Shown here: in pieces, positions 32,179 to 32,329 of the stretch
Numbering within the stretch: position 1 is the stretch's first letter
How the letters are laid out: every line of letters begins with the position of its first letter
NCBI GenBank assembly: GCA_016779385.1
Contig: JADHNT010000023.1
Coordinates: 1-32,329, forward strand
DNA length: 32,329 bases
From: Pseudomonadales bacterium
Lineage (GTDB): Bacteria > Pseudomonadota > Gammaproteobacteria > Pseudomonadales > Azotimanducaceae
Reading direction: 5' to 3'
Notes under the pieces: model-generated
Told to the model about the DNA's origin: nothing
The model's input: the letters and a program-made list of their open reading frames with translations, nothing else
Database searches by the model: none
Program-made: the position numbers and the translations under genes

Positions 32179-32329
32179 CTAGCGTTTGCTTTGGGCGCTC
32201 ATCTCCGGGGCGCGGAGCTGGCGCGCGACGCCGTCCAAGACGGCATTGATGAAGCGATGGCTTTCGCTGGCCCCAAAGCGATGGGCCAGGGTGATGCACT
32301 GATCAAAGACCACGCGCACGGGAAGGTCG
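32179..32329 (-). CDS. nusB: Transcription antitermination factor NusB (C-terminal part)
   Basis: Partial gene cut by the right window edge; the last 50 codons are visible. The sequence LPVRVVFDQCITLAHRFGASESHRFINAVLDGVARQLR matches the C-terminal helices of NusB, followed by a short polar tail to the TAG at 32181-32179. NusB binds boxA RNA with NusE in rRNA antitermination. The thiL gene downstream supports the call. Confidence 0.9.
   Translation of the reverse strand, partial: DLPVRVVFDQCITLAHRFGASESHRFINAVLDGVARQLRAPEMSAQSKR

Overview
The window looks like a stretch of chromosome from a GC-rich, aerobic, probably marine gammaproteobacterium. The evidence is nusB-thiL, xseB-ispA-dxs, a long TonB-dependent receptor, cytochrome c' beside cytochrome b561, and several oxygenases. 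The mix resembles the Halieaceae/OM60 group, but this placement is a guess from gene content and no marker gene settles it. I saw no rRNA, tRNA, CRISPR array or insertion sequence.

Region 1 (1-10340) is a divergent nitrogen-acquisition locus. Rightward: a periplasmic binding protein, permease and ATPase of the urea-carboxylase-associated ABC type, two DUF1989 proteins (urea carboxylase-associated proteins, known as carboxyguanidine deiminase subunits) and a biotin-dependent urea/guanidine carboxylase. Leftward: a Rieske oxygenase overlapping an allophanate hydrolase that runs off the left edge. Together these give import, carboxylation, deimination and allophanate hydrolysis, the known guanidine-utilisation route. 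The Rieske enzyme is the unusual member. The 310-bp divergent gap has no recognisable guanidine-I riboswitch. It does have a sigma-54 type GG-N10-GC element facing each way, with an NtrC-like dyad between them, which suggests nitrogen control.

Region 2 (10354-15452, leftward) holds a TonB-dependent receptor, a sterol-desaturase-family di-iron hydroxylase and a small lipoprotein, closely spaced and probably one operon. Upstream of it, 15453-15873 carries no intact gene but holds at least six inverted repeats.

Region 3 (15874-22849) begins with a broken methyltransferase gene. It is followed by a Baeyer-Villiger monooxygenase translationally coupled to a secreted type B carboxylesterase, then convergent genes for an MFS transporter and an HpaB-family flavoprotein. 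The last resembles 4-hydroxybutyryl-CoA dehydratase but lacks its iron-sulfur cysteines. This looks like catabolism of a hydrophobic ketone or aromatic compound; the substrate is unknown.

Region 4 (22904-32329) is more conserved: an M48 lipoprotein protease, a FliK/FhlB flagellar-type pair away from any flagellar cluster, a Sel1-repeat protein, cytochrome b561 convergent with cytochrome c', xseB-ispA-dxs (isoprenoid precursor supply), and on the other strand nusB (partial)-thiL. dxs and thiL converge so tightly that their stop codons overlap.
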